Shown: positions 50,004 through 59,389 of the stretch, piece after piece
How positions within the stretch are numbered: the first letter of the stretch is position 1
How the letters are laid out: the number at the start of each line of letters is the position of its first letter
Origin: Heterostelium multicystogenum
Taxonomy: Eukaryota; Evosea; Eumycetozoa; Acytosteliales; Acytosteliaceae
Direction: 5' to 3'
NCBI GenBank assembly: GCA_003667245.1
Contig: RCNN01000097.1
Location: forward strand, 20,672 to 84,671
DNA length: 64,000 nt
Made by a program: the position numbers and the translations under genes
Notes under the pieces: generated by a model
Told to the model about the DNA's origin: nothing
Databases searched by the model: none
Seen by the model: only the letters and a program-made list of their open reading frames with translations

Positions 50004-50865
50004 TCAGACGGTGGCAATAATGGGGTCATGTTTGAAGCGACACCAAAGGGGCGGCAAATCTTCCGGAACGGCGCGGTACTCGCCAATCTCGGACCAGCCG
50101 CCGGGGCCATGAAAATCACTGCCGGCGCTGACCAGCAGACAAATTCGCGGGCAAGAATCGCCAGGCTTCCTACCTGCTCGGCGGGTTGATGCCCGTTGAC
50201 CACTTCGATTGCGTGGCCGCCCGCTCCAATATAGTCGCCAATCAGCTTGCGACGCTTGCTGCGGGTGAAATCGTAATGCCACGGATGCGCCAGGCTGACC
50301 CAGGCACCTGCTGCCCGCAGTGTGCCAACGGTGTCTTCCAGGGTTGGCCAGTGTTGCTTGACGTCCCCCAGCTTGCCGGCACCCAGCCATTTGCGGAACG
50401 CTTCGGCGCGATCCTTTACAAAACCTTCACGCACCATCCAGTCGGCAAAGTGCGGGCGGGCCGGGGCGTTGCCGCTGTCACCCAGTTCCTGCTGGATGGC
50501 GCGGGCGCCTTCCAGGCCGTTGGGCATGCCCTTGAGGGCCAGCTTGCGGCTTATTTCTTCGGACCGCAGCCAGCGGCCATCGTGCAATTGGCGATGGCCT
50601 CCACCAGCGGCGGCGCGTTGACGTCGAAACCGTAGCCCAATACGTGGATGGTTGCGCCGCCCCAGGTGCAGGACAATTCAACTCCGTTGACCAGTTGCAT
50701 GCCCAACGCATTCGCCGCTTCGCGGGCCTCTGCCAGGCCTTCGAGGGTGTCGTGGTCGGTCAACGACAGGACTCGCACGCCTTTTTCAAACGCACGCGCA
50801 ACCAGGACCGCGGGCGCCAGGGCGCCGTCGGAGGCTGTGCTATGGCAGTGCAAATCAACATTCAC
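50004..50865 (-). CDS. PHP-domain phosphoesterase, RnaM/TrpH type (frameshifted)
   Basis: The start is a GTG at 50865 (NVDLHCHSTASDGALAPAVLVARAFEKGVRVLSLTDHDTLEGL), giving the PHP metal motifs HCHSTASDG and TDHDT. After a shift near 50580 the chain reads HDGRWLRSEEISRKLALKGM and AGAWVSLAHPWHYDFTRSKRR. After a second near 50140 it reads VSAGSDFHGPGGWSEIGEYR (third motif SDFHG). It is about 286 aa. The E. coli homologue trims RNA 5' ends and dephosphorylates 3',5'-bisphosphonucleotides. Order with yciO resembles the enterobacterial pair. Confidence 0.88.
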
Positions 50866-50952
50866 GGGAGTGTGTAACCTCAAGTCAGCTGGCGCTTTCG
50901 CTACCAAGGATGTTTGTTATTATGCCGCCACATCCAGCTTCTGGCTCTTACT

Positions 50953-51551
50953 GTGAAACAATTCATCGACTTCATCCCGCTGTTGCTGTTTTTCATCGTT
51001 TACAAAACCGACCCTCGCGTTTATCGATCTTGCCGGCCACGAGCTGACCGTCGGCGGCATCTACAGTGCCACGGCGGTGCTGATCATCAGCTCCGTGGTG
51101 GTCTACGGCGCGCTCTTCATCTCCCAGCGCAAGCTGGAAAAAAGCCAATGGCTGACCCTGGTCGCCTGCCTTGTGTTTCGGCAGCCTGACCCTGGCCTTC
51201 CACAGCGAAACCTTTCTTAAATGGAAAGCCCCGTGGTGAACTGGCTGTTCGCCCTGGCCTTTATCGGCAGCCACTTCATCGGTGATCGCCTGCTGATCAA
51301 GCGGATCATGGGCCACGCGCTGACCTTGCCAGACCCGGTGTGGACCCGCCTGAACATCGCCTGGATCGTGTTTTTCCTGTTCTGCGGCGCTGCCAACCTG
51401 TTCGTCGCCTTTACCTTCCAGAGCTACTGGGTGGACTTCAAGGTGTTCGGCAGCCTGGGCATGACCGTGCTGTTCCTGGTCGGCCAGGGTATCTACCTGT
51501 CGCGCCACCTGCATGACACCGACCCTACCACGCCGAAAAACCGAGGACTGA
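50953..51551 (+). CDS. yciB: inner membrane septation protein YciB/IspZ (frameshifted)
   Basis: The start is a GTG at 50953 ([21 protein letters not shown]). It breaks near 51020 and continues [45 protein letters not shown]. It breaks again near 51178 and continues [29 protein letters not shown]. The A5 run near 51537 (CCGAAAAACC) breaks it a third time. Five helices, about 198 aa, ending TED-TGA. Involved in septum formation and envelope synthesis. The yciI gene starts one base after its stop. Confidence 0.92.
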
Positions 51552-51552
51552 C

Positions 51553-51853
51553 ATGCTCTACGCCATCATTTCCACCGACGTCGCCAACTCCCTGGAAAAA
51601 CGCCTGTCCGTACGCCCGGCCCACGTCGAGCGCCTGAAACAGCTGCAAGCCGAAGGCCGCCTGGTACTGGCCGGCCCGCATCCTGCGGTAGACAGCAACG
51701 ACCCGGGAGATGCCGGCTTCACCGGTAAGCCTGGTGGTTGTCGAGTTCGCCTCCCTGGCGGCGGCACAAGCCTGGGCCGATGCTGATCCGTATGTAGCGG
51801 CCGGCGTGTACGCCCAGGTGCTGGTCAAACCGTTCAAGCAAGTCCTGCCTTGA
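51553..51853 (+). CDS. YciI family protein (one frameshift)
   Basis: A 99-aa ferredoxin-like protein with [45 protein letters not shown]. This includes the conserved H-x(3)-L and the Ser/Arg-Pro-His segment of the YciI/YCII group, then, after an extra base near 51726, [41 protein letters not shown]. Members catalyse minor dehalogenase- or hydrolase-type reactions; this one is unassigned. Couples to yciB. Confidence 0.9.
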
Positions 51854-51959
51854 TTCGTTGCGCGCTGAACCAAATGGCTTCAGCGCACTCCTAAACGCTC
51901 ATTATTCCCGGTAACCTGCCGACAACGTTCTGAATATTCGTGTGGAATCAGGAGTTCCG

Positions 51960-52367
51960 ATGCGCTTACGTCAGTTGTGTCTGTTGGCAGTGTTAATGAT
52001 CGGGGCTACGGCCCACGCTGAAGAAACCTCGAACACCGGCAGTTCCACGCCCCTGTCCTTGAGTGCCGGCAGCCAGATCACCGATTTGCAGCAACGTTTG
52101 AAAGAGAGCGAACGCCAGCGCGATGAGCTGAGCAAGCAATTGCAAAGTGCTGACGCCACGCGGGAAAGTACCCAACTGAGTAAACTGCGCCAGGAGAACC
52201 AACGCCTGGTCCAGCAACTCAAAGAAGCACAGGGCAGTGCCTTGCCACGCTGGCTTACCGAGCAACAACAATGGTTCGTGACCGGCGGGGCAGTCGCACT
52301 GATCGCCCTGTTATGCGGGATCTTCGCCAGTGGCGGGCACCGGCGCCGTCGACAATGGCTAAATTGA
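51960..52367 (+). CDS. exported coiled-coil membrane protein
   Basis: An intact 135-aa protein: signal peptide MRLRQLCLLAVLMIGATAHA, coiled coil (ITDLQQRLKESERQRDELSKQLQ...LSKLRQENQRLVQQLKEAQ, about residues 40-95), transmembrane helix (FVTGGAVALIALLCGIFASG) and a short Arg-rich cytosolic end. It resembles the C-terminal half of SH3-coiled-coil envelope proteins without the SH3 domain. The cpxR-like gene starts 7 bp past its stop, so it may be an envelope component of that operon. Confidence 0.8.
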   Translation: MRLRQLCLLAVLMIGATAHAEETSNTGSSTPLSLSAGSQITDLQQRLKESERQRDELSKQLQSADATRESTQLSKLRQENQRLVQQLKEAQGSALPRWLTEQQQWFVTGGAVALIALLCGIFASGGHRRRRQWLN

Positions 52368-52374
52368 GTGAGTC

Positions 52375-53051
52375 ATGAGCGAGCTGTTACTGATAGATGA
52401 TGACCAGGAGCTCTGTGAGCTGCTGACCAGTTGGTTGAGCCAGGAAGGTTTCCAGGTGCGCGCCTGCCATGACGCTTGAGCGCCCGCAAGGCATTGGCCG
52501 AAGCCGCCCCGGCGGCCGTCGTGCTCGACGTGATGCTGCCCGACGGCAGCGGCCTGGAGTTGCTCAAGCAATTGCGCAGCGACCACCCGGAACTGCCGGT
52601 GCTGATGCTCTCGGCCAGGGGCGAACCCCTGGACCGGATCCTCGGCCTGGAACTGGGCGCCGACGACTACCTGGCCAAACCCTGCGATCCTCGTGAACTG
52701 ACCGCGCGCCTGCGCGCCGTGCTGCGCCGCAGCCACCCGGCCGCCGTGTCCACTCAGCTGGAGCTGGGCGACCTGTGCTTCAGCCCGGTGCGTGGCGTGG
52801 TCACTATCGATGAACAGGAATTTGCCCTGACCGTGTCCGAAAGCCGCCTGCTGGAAGCCTTGCTGCGCCAGCCCGGCGAGCCGCTGGACAAGCAGGAACT
52901 GGCGCAAATCGCCCTGGGCCGCAAGCTGACCCTGTATGACCGCAGCCTGGACATGCACGTCAGCAACCTGCGCAAGAAGATCGGCCCGCACCCGGATGGC
53001 CGGCCACGGATCGTGGCGCTGCGTAGCCGCGGCTATTACTACAGCCTCTAG
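52375..53051 (+). CDS. cpxR: CpxR-like OmpR-family response regulator (one frameshift)
   Basis: Receiver MSELLLIDDDQELCELLTSWLSQEGFQVRACHDA breaks near 52478 (a C is lost before TTGAGCG) and continues LSARKALAEAAPAAVVLDVMLPDGSGLELLKQLR with the phosphoacceptor Asp, LMLSARGEPLDRILGLELGADDYLAKP with the conserved Thr/Ser-Lys, and then the winged helix ending DMHVSNLRKKIGPHPDGRPRIVALRSRGYYYSL. It is about 225 aa. The adjacent CpxP-like and kinase genes and a GTAAA-N5-GTAAA box support CpxR. Confidence 0.9.
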
Positions 53052-53063
53052 CCCGCGTATCAG

Positions 53064-53154
53064 CTGTCGAGCCTCGGCGAGGCTGCGACAGCATCTCCTC
53101 GGTACAGGTGTCAGACCGCAGCGCCTGCCTCGCAGCCTCGCCAAGGCTCGACAG
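53064..53154. repeat. palindromic repeat of a second type
   Basis: CTGTCGAGCCTCGGCGAGGCTGCGA is mirrored by TCGCAGCCTCGCCAAGGCTCGACAG around a spacer of about 40 bp. It has the size and layout of the REP pairs but an unrelated sequence. It lies 13 bp past the cpxR-like stop. Confidence 0.75.
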
Positions 53155-53199
53155 TTGCTACGGTCGCCAATAGTTTTGTCAGTCCCGCCCAAAATCCTC

Positions 53200-53214
53200 T
53201 TTACCAAGCTTTAC
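53200..53214 (-). promoter_or_regulatory. CpxR box upstream of the cpxP-like gene
   Basis: On the minus strand GTAAA-GCTTG-GTAAA, a perfect match to the enterobacterial CpxR consensus GTAAA-N5-GTAAA, 80 bp before the cpxP-like ATG. Confidence 0.7.
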
Positions 53215-53294
53215 CGTCCCCTGACTGCCGCTGACCTTGATCTCCGTAATCTACTCACATCCGGACTCACCGGAATAGAGACAGGAGAATCACC

Positions 53295-53759
53295 ATGCGC
53301 AAGACCCTTATCGCTTTGATGTTCGCTGCTGCCCTGCCAACCGTTGCCATGGCCGCTGCGCCAGAAGGCCCAGGCCCGATGGGCGGCCCTGAAGGCCACA
53401 TGATGGGTGGCCCAGGTCACGGCGGTGAACACGGCATGCGGGGCAAAGGTGGCCCTTTCAGCCAGCTGGACCTGAGCCCTGAACAGCGCCAGCAGATCGG
53501 CAAGTTGATGGGCCAGCAATGGCACGCTCGCAAAGAGTTGGTGCGCAAGTACCTGGACAAACTGCCAGCCGCTGATCAGAAAGCCATGAAAGACGAAATG
53601 GCGGCCGCCAAGCAGAAAACTCAGACCGACATCCGTGGCGTGCTGAAACCCGATCAACAGAAGAAATTCGACGAGATCGTGAAGAAACAAGCCGAGCGCC
53701 GCGCCGAGTGGAAGGAATTCCAGGCCTGGAAAGCCCAGCAGCCGCAAAAAGCGCAATAA
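53295..53759 (+). CDS. Spy/CpxP family periplasmic chaperone-like protein
   Basis: An intact 154-aa protein: signal peptide MRKTLIALMFAAALPTVAMA, a Gly/Met/His-rich stretch (GPMGGPEGHMMGGPGHGGEHGM) with metal-binding character, then the LTxxQ-type repeats in LDLSPEQRQQIGKLMGQQ and VLKPDQQKKFDEIVKKQ. CpxP/Spy proteins sense or bind misfolded periplasmic proteins and restrain the CpxA kinase. It lies between regulator and kinase, with AGGAG before the ATG. Confidence 0.9.
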   Translation: MRKTLIALMFAAALPTVAMAAAPEGPGPMGGPEGHMMGGPGHGGEHGMRGKGGPFSQLDLSPEQRQQIGKLMGQQWHARKELVRKYLDKLPAADQKAMKDEMAAAKQKTQTDIRGVLKPDQQKKFDEIVKKQAERRAEWKEFQAWKAQQPQKAQ

Positions 53760-53824
53760 TGATCTAGCTTCACTCCCAGCCCAGTGGCCACCGCCGCTGG
53801 GCTTTTCCTGTTTGAGGATTTCTT

Positions 53825-55168
53825 GTGCGTTCATTGTTCTGGCGCGTCCTTGCCAGCTTCTGGCTGGCCATCGCCCTGGTTGCCGGGTTGTCGATCCTGC
53901 TTGGGCATATGCTCAACCAGGACGCCTGGATTCTCAGCCGCCACCCCGGGCTCAATAACCTCGCGCAGGAATGGACGCAGCTTTACGAGGCCCAGGGCGA
54001 GGACGCCGCCCAGGAGCTGCTGCAGCAGCGCAAGCGTCAGTACCACATTGACGTGCAAGTGCTTAACGAAAGCGGCGAGCCTGTGGTGCGCGGCACTTTC
54101 CCGCGCCGCGCCGCCGCCCTCGAAGCCCGGCAAAACGACAGCCAGGACCGCCACCTGCCCTGGCGCCGGCTGACCGCCGAGTACACCAGCGAAAAAACCG
54201 GCGACACCTACCTGCTGATCTACCGCATTCCCCACCCGGAACTGGACGCCTGGCACCGCAGCAGCCTGCTCTGGCCGTTAAGTGCCCTGGCGATTGCGCT
54301 GGTGGTGCTGACCCTGTTCAGCCTGTTGGTGACGTTGTCCATCACCCGCCCCCTCAGCCGCCTGCGCGGCGCAGTGCACGACCTGGGCCAGACCACCTAT
54401 CAGCAGAACAGCCTGGCGCGGCTGGCCAACCGTCGCGATGAATTCGGCGTACTGGCCACCGACTTCAACCGCATGGGCGCCCGCCTGCAAAGCCTGATCG
54501 GCAGCCAGCGCCAGTTGCTGCGGGATGTGTCCCACGAACTGCGCTCGCCCCTGGCCCGCCTGCGGATCGCCCTGGCCCTGGCAGAACGGGCCACCCCCGA
54601 AGCGCGGGAAAAACTCTGGCCGCGCCTGACCCGCGAATGCGACCGCCTGGAAGCGCTGATCAGCGAAATCCTGGTACTCGCCCGGGTGGACGCTGATAAC
54701 GCCAGTGCCGAAGACATCGACCTCAACCCGTTGCTCCGGACCCTGCAAAAAGACGCCTTGCTCGGCGCGCCGGACCAACCCGTGCAGCTGGATGCCGAGG
54801 CCGGGCTGCACCTCAAGGGCTGGCCGACCATGATCGAACGCGCGGTGGATAACCTGCTGCGCAACGCCCAACGCTTCAACCCGCCCGGCCAACCGATTGA
54901 AATGGAAGCCAGACGCCAGGGCGAACGCATTGTGATCAGTGTGCGCGACCACGGCCCCGGCGTGGATGCCGAACACCTGAGCCAACTCGGCGAGCCGTTT
55001 TACCGCGCCCCGGGGCAAACCGCCCAGGGCCATGGCCTGGGCCTGGCCATTGCGCGGCGCGCCGCAGAGCGCCATGGCGGCAGCCTGATCCTGGCCAATC
55101 ATCAAGGCGGCGGCTTTATCGCCAGCGTGGATCTGCCACTGGAGCCGGGGGTTGTCATTCAACCCTGA
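53825..55168 (+). CDS. cpxA: CpxA-like sensor histidine kinase
   Basis: An intact 447-aa protein started by a GTG at 53825 with GAGGA upstream. Two membrane helices bracket a periplasmic domain (about residues 30-150). A HAMP segment (SITRPLSRLRGAVHDLGQ) precedes the H-box QLLRDVSHELRSPLARLRIALALAERA with the phospho-His. The ATPase domain shows AVDNLLRNAQRFNPPGQ (N box), DHGPGVD (G1) and GHGLGLAIARRAAERHGG (G2). It phosphorylates the adjacent regulator in response to envelope damage, by homology. Confidence 0.93.
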   Translation: MRSLFWRVLASFWLAIALVAGLSILLGHMLNQDAWILSRHPGLNNLAQEWTQLYEAQGEDAAQELLQQRKRQYHIDVQVLNESGEPVVRGTFPRRAAALEARQNDSQDRHLPWRRLTAEYTSEKTGDTYLLIYRIPHPELDAWHRSSLLWPLSALAIALVVLTLFSLLVTLSITRPLSRLRGAVHDLGQTTYQQNSLARLANRRDEFGVLATDFNRMGARLQSLIGSQRQLLRDVSHELRSPLARLRIALALAERATPEAREKLWPRLTRECDRLEALISEILVLARVDADNASAEDIDLNPLLRTLQKDALLGAPDQPVQLDAEAGLHLKGWPTMIERAVDNLLRNAQRFNPPGQPIEMEARRQGERIVISVRDHGPGVDAEHLSQLGEPFYRAPGQTAQGHGLGLAIARRAAERHGGSLILANHQGGGFIASVDLPLEPGVVIQP

Positions 55169-55208
55169 TGATCTTCTATGATGGTCCTTCTCATTAGGAG
55201 GGCCTTTG

Positions 55209-56559
55209 ATGACTGATCTGCTCACCCCCATCCAGGAAGCACTCGATTTACCCGTCACCCCACTGGCCGTAACCGAAGTCGGCGCCCTGCCCTCGACCTT
55301 TGCCGTCACCGAACTGGCCAGCGCCAGCATCGGTGCCGCGGGCCAGGCGGTCGCCCAGTTGCTGTTGCAGCAAACCGGGCGCCTGCCCTCGGTGACCGTG
55401 GACCGGCGCCTTGCCTCGTTCTGGTTCTCCTCCTCGCTGCGCCCCGACGGCTGGACCACCCCGCCGCTGTGGGACCCGATTGCCGGCGACTACGCCTGCA
55501 CCGATGGCTGGATTCGCCTGCACACCAATGCACCGCATCACCGTGCCGCCGCCGAGCGCGTACTCGGGCAGGTCGCTGACCGTGAAGCAATGGCCGCGAA
55601 GGTTGCGCCATGGACCGCTGCCGAGCTGGAACAGGCGATCGTCGAAGCCAACGGCTGTGCGGCGCAGATGCGTTCGTGGCAAGACTGGCAAGTTCATCCA
55701 CAAGGCTTGGCGGTCAATCAGGAACCGCTGGTCCATCGCCAGACCTTTGCAGCCCTCAGCGACAAACCCTGGCTGGGCTCGGTGGCAAGGCCGCTGGCGG
55801 GCATCAAGGTGCTGGACCTGACGCGCGTATTGGCCGGCCCCACCGCCAGCCGTTTTCTCGCAGGCCTCGGCGCCGATGTACTGCGCATCGACTCCCCTGA
55901 CTGGAACGAACCCGGCGTGGTGCCGGAAATGACCCTGGGCAAACGTTGCGCCCGCCTGGACCTGAAAAACCCCGACGACCGCCTGATCTTCGAAAACCTG
56001 CTCAAGAACACCGACATTCTGCTGCACGGCTACCGCGCCGATGCACTGGAACAGTTGGGCTACGGTGGGGCTGCGCTGCAAGCCATCGCGCCTGGCCTGA
56101 TCGACGCCAGCCTCAACGCTTATGGCTGGAGCGGCCCGTGGCGCAATCGCCGGGGGTTCGACAGCCTGGTGCAGATGAGCACCGGGATTGCCGAGGCTGG
56201 CAGGCAGTGGAAAAAGTCGGAAAAAACCGGTGCCGCTGCCGTTGCAGGCGCTCGACCACGCCACCGGGTATTTGATGGCGGCCAGTGCGATCCAGGCGTT
56301 GAGTGAACGCTTGAAATCCGGCCGCGGCGGTTCGGCACTGTTGTCCCTCGCGCGCACGGCAAAGCTGTTGGTGGACGCAGGACAAGTTCCGGAACAACTA
56401 CCGCTGCGGGCCGAAGAACCGGGTGATCAAGGCTTGGTGGTGGAGCAAACCGCCTGGGGCCCGGCCCACCGCTTGCTGCCCCCGGTGACCATCAGCGGGA
56501 CACCGTTGCAGTGGGACTTGCCCGCAGGGGAATTGGGCTCACACCGCCCTCAGTGGTGA
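55209..56559 (+). CDS. CoA-transferase family III (CaiB/BaiF) protein, one frameshift
   Basis: ATG 55209 follows AGGAGGGC. The N-terminal 190 residues are a divergent CaiB-type half; the second half has VLDLTRVLAGPTASRFLAGLGADVLRID with the family aspartate context, then DLKNPDDRLIFENLLKNTDILLHGYR and GWSGPWRNRRGFDSLVQMSTGIAEAG. An A6 run near 56222 (GGAAAAAACC) breaks the frame; PVPLPLQALDHATGYLMAASAIQAL continues to TGA 56557. It is about 449 aa. Transfers CoA between organic acids; substrate unknown. Confidence 0.88.
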
Positions 56560-56569
56560 CCGAAGATCC

Positions 56570-56671
56570 TGTGGCGAGGGAGCATGCTCCCGCTGGACTG
56601 CGCAGCAGGCCCCAGCTTTTGGGTCAATGGGGCCGCTTCGCGCCCCAGCGGGAGCAAGCTCCCTCGCCACA
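56570..56671. repeat. REP-like palindrome, GTGGCGAGGGAGC variant
   Basis: TGTGGCGAGGGAGCATGCTCCCGCTGG and CCAGCGGGAGCAAGCTCCCTCGCCACA, with an additional inner stem (GGCCCCAGC / GGGGCCGC). It differs from the other REPs in arm sequence. Confidence 0.85.
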
Positions 56672-56682
56672 GGTACGCAGAA

Positions 56683-57546
56683 TCAATCCGCGCGGCTCAG
56701 TGATGTCCACAAATGCTGCGCCGCATAGGCTCTAAGCGGTCGCCAGGCCTCAGCCCGCGCCAGCAACTGGCGCGGGCTCACCGGCCCGCCTTCCAGCGCC
56801 ACCAGCGCATTGATCAAACCGATATCCCCCGAGGCAAACGCATCCTGCTCGCGCATCTGGCGCATGGCGATGTACTGCGCCGTCCAGTCACCAATCCCGG
56901 GTAATGCGACCAACCGCGCCACGCCTTCCTTCAGGTTCGCCTTCGCCTGGAAAATCTGCGGGTCATCCAGCAACGCCTGGGCCACGCCCGACAAGGTACG
57001 CCCGCGACTTTTCGGCATGCCGAGGGTTGCCAAATCTGCGGCTGCCAGCACCTCGGCCGAAGGAAACACATGGGTCACACCGGCATGGGGCGTCACCAGC
57101 GGCGTGCCGTACTGCGCCACCAGCTTGCCCGCCAGCTTGATCGCCGCCACCACGGTAATCTGCTGGCCCAACACCGCGCGGATCGCCAACTCCAGCCCAT
57201 CCCAGGTTCCCGGCACCCGCAAGCCAGGACGCGCCGCCACCAAGCTCGCCATCAAGGGATCATTCGCCAATTGCCGGTTGATCCGCTTCGGGTCAGCCGA
57301 CAGGTCAAACATGTCCCGTAACCGCCGCTCAATTTCCGGCAACGCAGCCGGGTCGGGGAAGTCCACCGTTACTTCAAGCCAATCACCGGCCCCCGGTGAC
57401 ACACTGAGCCAACCCTGCTGACCGTCGACACTGATACTGCGCGAGTAAACGCCTGCGTCCACCGTCTCCATCCCGCTGATCGCCCGCGCCGACAAAAAGC
57501 CCAACATCGCCGCCCAGTCATACGGCGCCTGATACGCCAGCTGCAT
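56683..57546 (-). CDS. alkA: DNA-3-methyladenine glycosylase AlkA
   Basis: An intact 287-aa protein. N-terminal AlkA_N region (MQLAYQAPYDWAAMLGFLSARAISGMETV), then the HhH-GPD domain with AIRAVLGQQITVVAAIKLAGKLV, helix-hairpin-helix LVALPGIGDWTAQYIAMRQM and the catalytic Asp in DAFASGDIGLINAL. It excises alkylated purines. Its ATG lies two bases past the arcD2 stop on the same strand, so the two genes are probably coupled. No Ada domain is fused. Confidence 0.93.
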   Translation of the reverse strand: MQLAYQAPYDWAAMLGFLSARAISGMETVDAGVYSRSISVDGQQGWLSVSPGAGDWLEVTVDFPDPAALPEIERRLRDMFDLSADPKRINRQLANDPLMASLVAARPGLRVPGTWDGLELAIRAVLGQQITVVAAIKLAGKLVAQYGTPLVTPHAGVTHVFPSAEVLAAADLATLGMPKSRGRTLSGVAQALLDDPQIFQAKANLKEGVARLVALPGIGDWTAQYIAMRQMREQDAFASGDIGLINALVALEGGPVSPRQLLARAEAWRPLRAYAAQHLWTSLSRAD

Positions 57547-57548
57547 TC

Positions 57549-58976
57549 TCACAACGACAATACCCCGCTGTACAACCCATACGCCGCCAGGCTCGCCCCG
57601 GCGATCACGCAGGCGAAAATGCCTTTTTCCAGATGGGTAAACAAGGGCTGGCCCTGCTCGCGCTTGGCCAGGGCAAACAGGATCACGCCCGGTGCATACA
57701 GCAGCGCCGACAGCAGCAAGTACTTCAGGCCACCGGCGTAGAGCAGCCACACCGCATAGGCCAGGGCGATCAGGCTCACCAGCAGGTCCTTGGTGCGTTC
57801 GCCATGGGCGCCTTCGTAGGTTTCACCGCGGCCGCTCAACAGCACCGCATACGCCGCCGACCACAGATAGGGCACGAGGATCATCGACGACGCCAGGTAG
57901 ATCAGGGTGGTATAGGTACTTTCCGAAAACAGCGTGATCACCAGGAACAGTTGGATCATCACATTGGTCAGCCACAGCGCATTGACCGGCACCTGATTGA
58001 CGTTTTCCTTTTTCAGGAACGCCGGCATGGTCTTGTCATGGGCGGTGGCGTAGAGGATTTCGGCGCAGAGCAAAGCCCACGACAGCAGCGCGCCCAACAG
58101 CGAAACCGCCAAGCCGATGCTGATCAACAGCGCGCCCCACGGGCCGACGATATGTTCCAGCACCCCGGCCAGGGACGGGTTTTGCAGGTTGGCCAGTTCC
58201 GGCTGGCTCATGATCCCGAGCGACAGCAGGTTGACCAATACCAGCAGCGCCAACACCCCCAGGAAACCGATGACCGTGGCCCGGCCCACGTCCGAGCGTT
58301 TCTCGGCCCGCGCCGAGTAGACACTGGCGCCCTCGATGCCGATAAACACAAACACCGTGACCAGCATCATGTTGCGCACCTGATCCACCACGCCGCCGAA
58401 ATTCGGATTACTCAGGCCCCAGATATCCCGGGTAAAGATGTCGGCCTTGAATGCCACGGCGGCGATTACGATAAACATCACCAGCGGTACGATCTTGGCC
58501 ACGGTGGTGATCTGGTTGATGAACGCCGCCTCCTTGATCCCGCGCATCACCAGGAAATGCACCGCCCACAACAACACCGATGCGCAGCCAATCGCCACCG
58601 GGGTATTGCCCTGGCCGAACACCGGAAAAAAGTAGCCGAGGGTACTGAATAGCAACACGAAGTAACCGACGTTGCCCATCCAGGCACTGATCCAGTAGCC
58701 CCAGGCCGACGAGAAACCCATGTAGTCGCCAAACCCGGCCTTGGCGTACGCGTATACGCCGGAATCCAGTTCCGGCTTGCGGTTGGCCAGGGTCTGGAAC
58801 ACAAAGGCCAGGGTCAGCATGCCCACGGCGGTAATGCCCCAGCCAATCAACACCGCGCCTACCTCGGCCCGCGCCGCCATGTTCTGCGGCAACGAGAAAA
58901 TCCCGCCGCCGATCATCGAGCCCACCACCAGGGCGATCAAGGCATTGAGGCGCAGCTTTTCCGAGGATTGGGACAT
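57549..58976 (-). CDS. arcD2: arginine/ornithine antiporter ArcD, second copy
   Basis: An intact 475-aa membrane protein. The start ATG at 58976 has AGGAG upstream ([40 protein letters not shown]). About twelve helices, APC superfamily basic amino acid/polyamine branch, with [18 protein letters not shown] and [27 protein letters not shown]. It is very similar to the divergent arcD1 (most of the motif blocks are identical), so this is a local duplication. Exchanges arginine for ornithine to feed the deiminase pathway. Confidence 0.92.
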   Translation of the reverse strand: MSQSSEKLRLNALIALVVGSMIGGGIFSLPQNMAARAEVGAVLIGWGITAVGMLTLAFVFQTLANRKPELDSGVYAYAKAGFGDYMGFSSAWGYWISAWMGNVGYFVLLFSTLGYFFPVFGQGNTPVAIGCASVLLWAVHFLVMRGIKEAAFINQITTVAKIVPLVMFIVIAAVAFKADIFTRDIWGLSNPNFGGVVDQVRNMMLVTVFVFIGIEGASVYSARAEKRSDVGRATVIGFLGVLALLVLVNLLSLGIMSQPELANLQNPSLAGVLEHIVGPWGALLISIGLAVSLLGALLSWALLCAEILYATAHDKTMPAFLKKENVNQVPVNALWLTNVMIQLFLVITLFSESTYTTLIYLASSMILVPYLWSAAYAVLLSGRGETYEGAHGERTKDLLVSLIALAYAVWLLYAGGLKYLLLSALLYAPGVILFALAKREQGQPLFTHLEKGIFACVIAGASLAAYGLYSGVLSL

Positions 58977-59389
58977 GAATACTCCTGAACAAAACAACCA
59001 TTGAGCCAACAACTGTGCACTCAACTAATTTATTAAGCCGGCGCAGCGTTTATTAGATATAGCCAATAAAGGTGCCTGCTTCATAACTTAAAGGCATGAC
59101 AATAAAGAGCGTTAAGGCAAATTTATAATTTAAATAACGCTGCGCTGTAAAAGTTTGCATATCTGCAAATACGGGCTAGCTTCAAAGGTCCACGCTAATG
59201 AGAAAACCTGTTGTTTGAAACGCAGAACCGCTCTACGACGAGCCTCTGCGAGGCACTTGAGCGCCCGTACCTTTCATCATAAGTCATTAATTCACAATGG
59301 AATGTGCCAATGAAGTGATCTGAGTCAGCTGTTTGATTAGCGCACGGATTTATTCTGTGGTCTCTCTTCTCCTGCATTGGAGTCATGCG
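58977..59389. promoter_or_regulatory. divergent arcD2/arcD1 promoter region with an ANR-like box
   Basis: Intergenic, AT-rich, no gene seen. GTGATCTGAGTCAG at 59315-59328 partly fits the ANR/FNR site TTGAT-N4-ATCAA (as used at arcD in P. aeruginosa) and lies 62 bp before the arcD1 ATG. A long-range inverted repeat GCGCAGCGTTTATT (59041-59054) and AATAACGCTGCGC (59133-59145) brackets the middle. Both are pattern-level calls. Confidence 0.45.
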
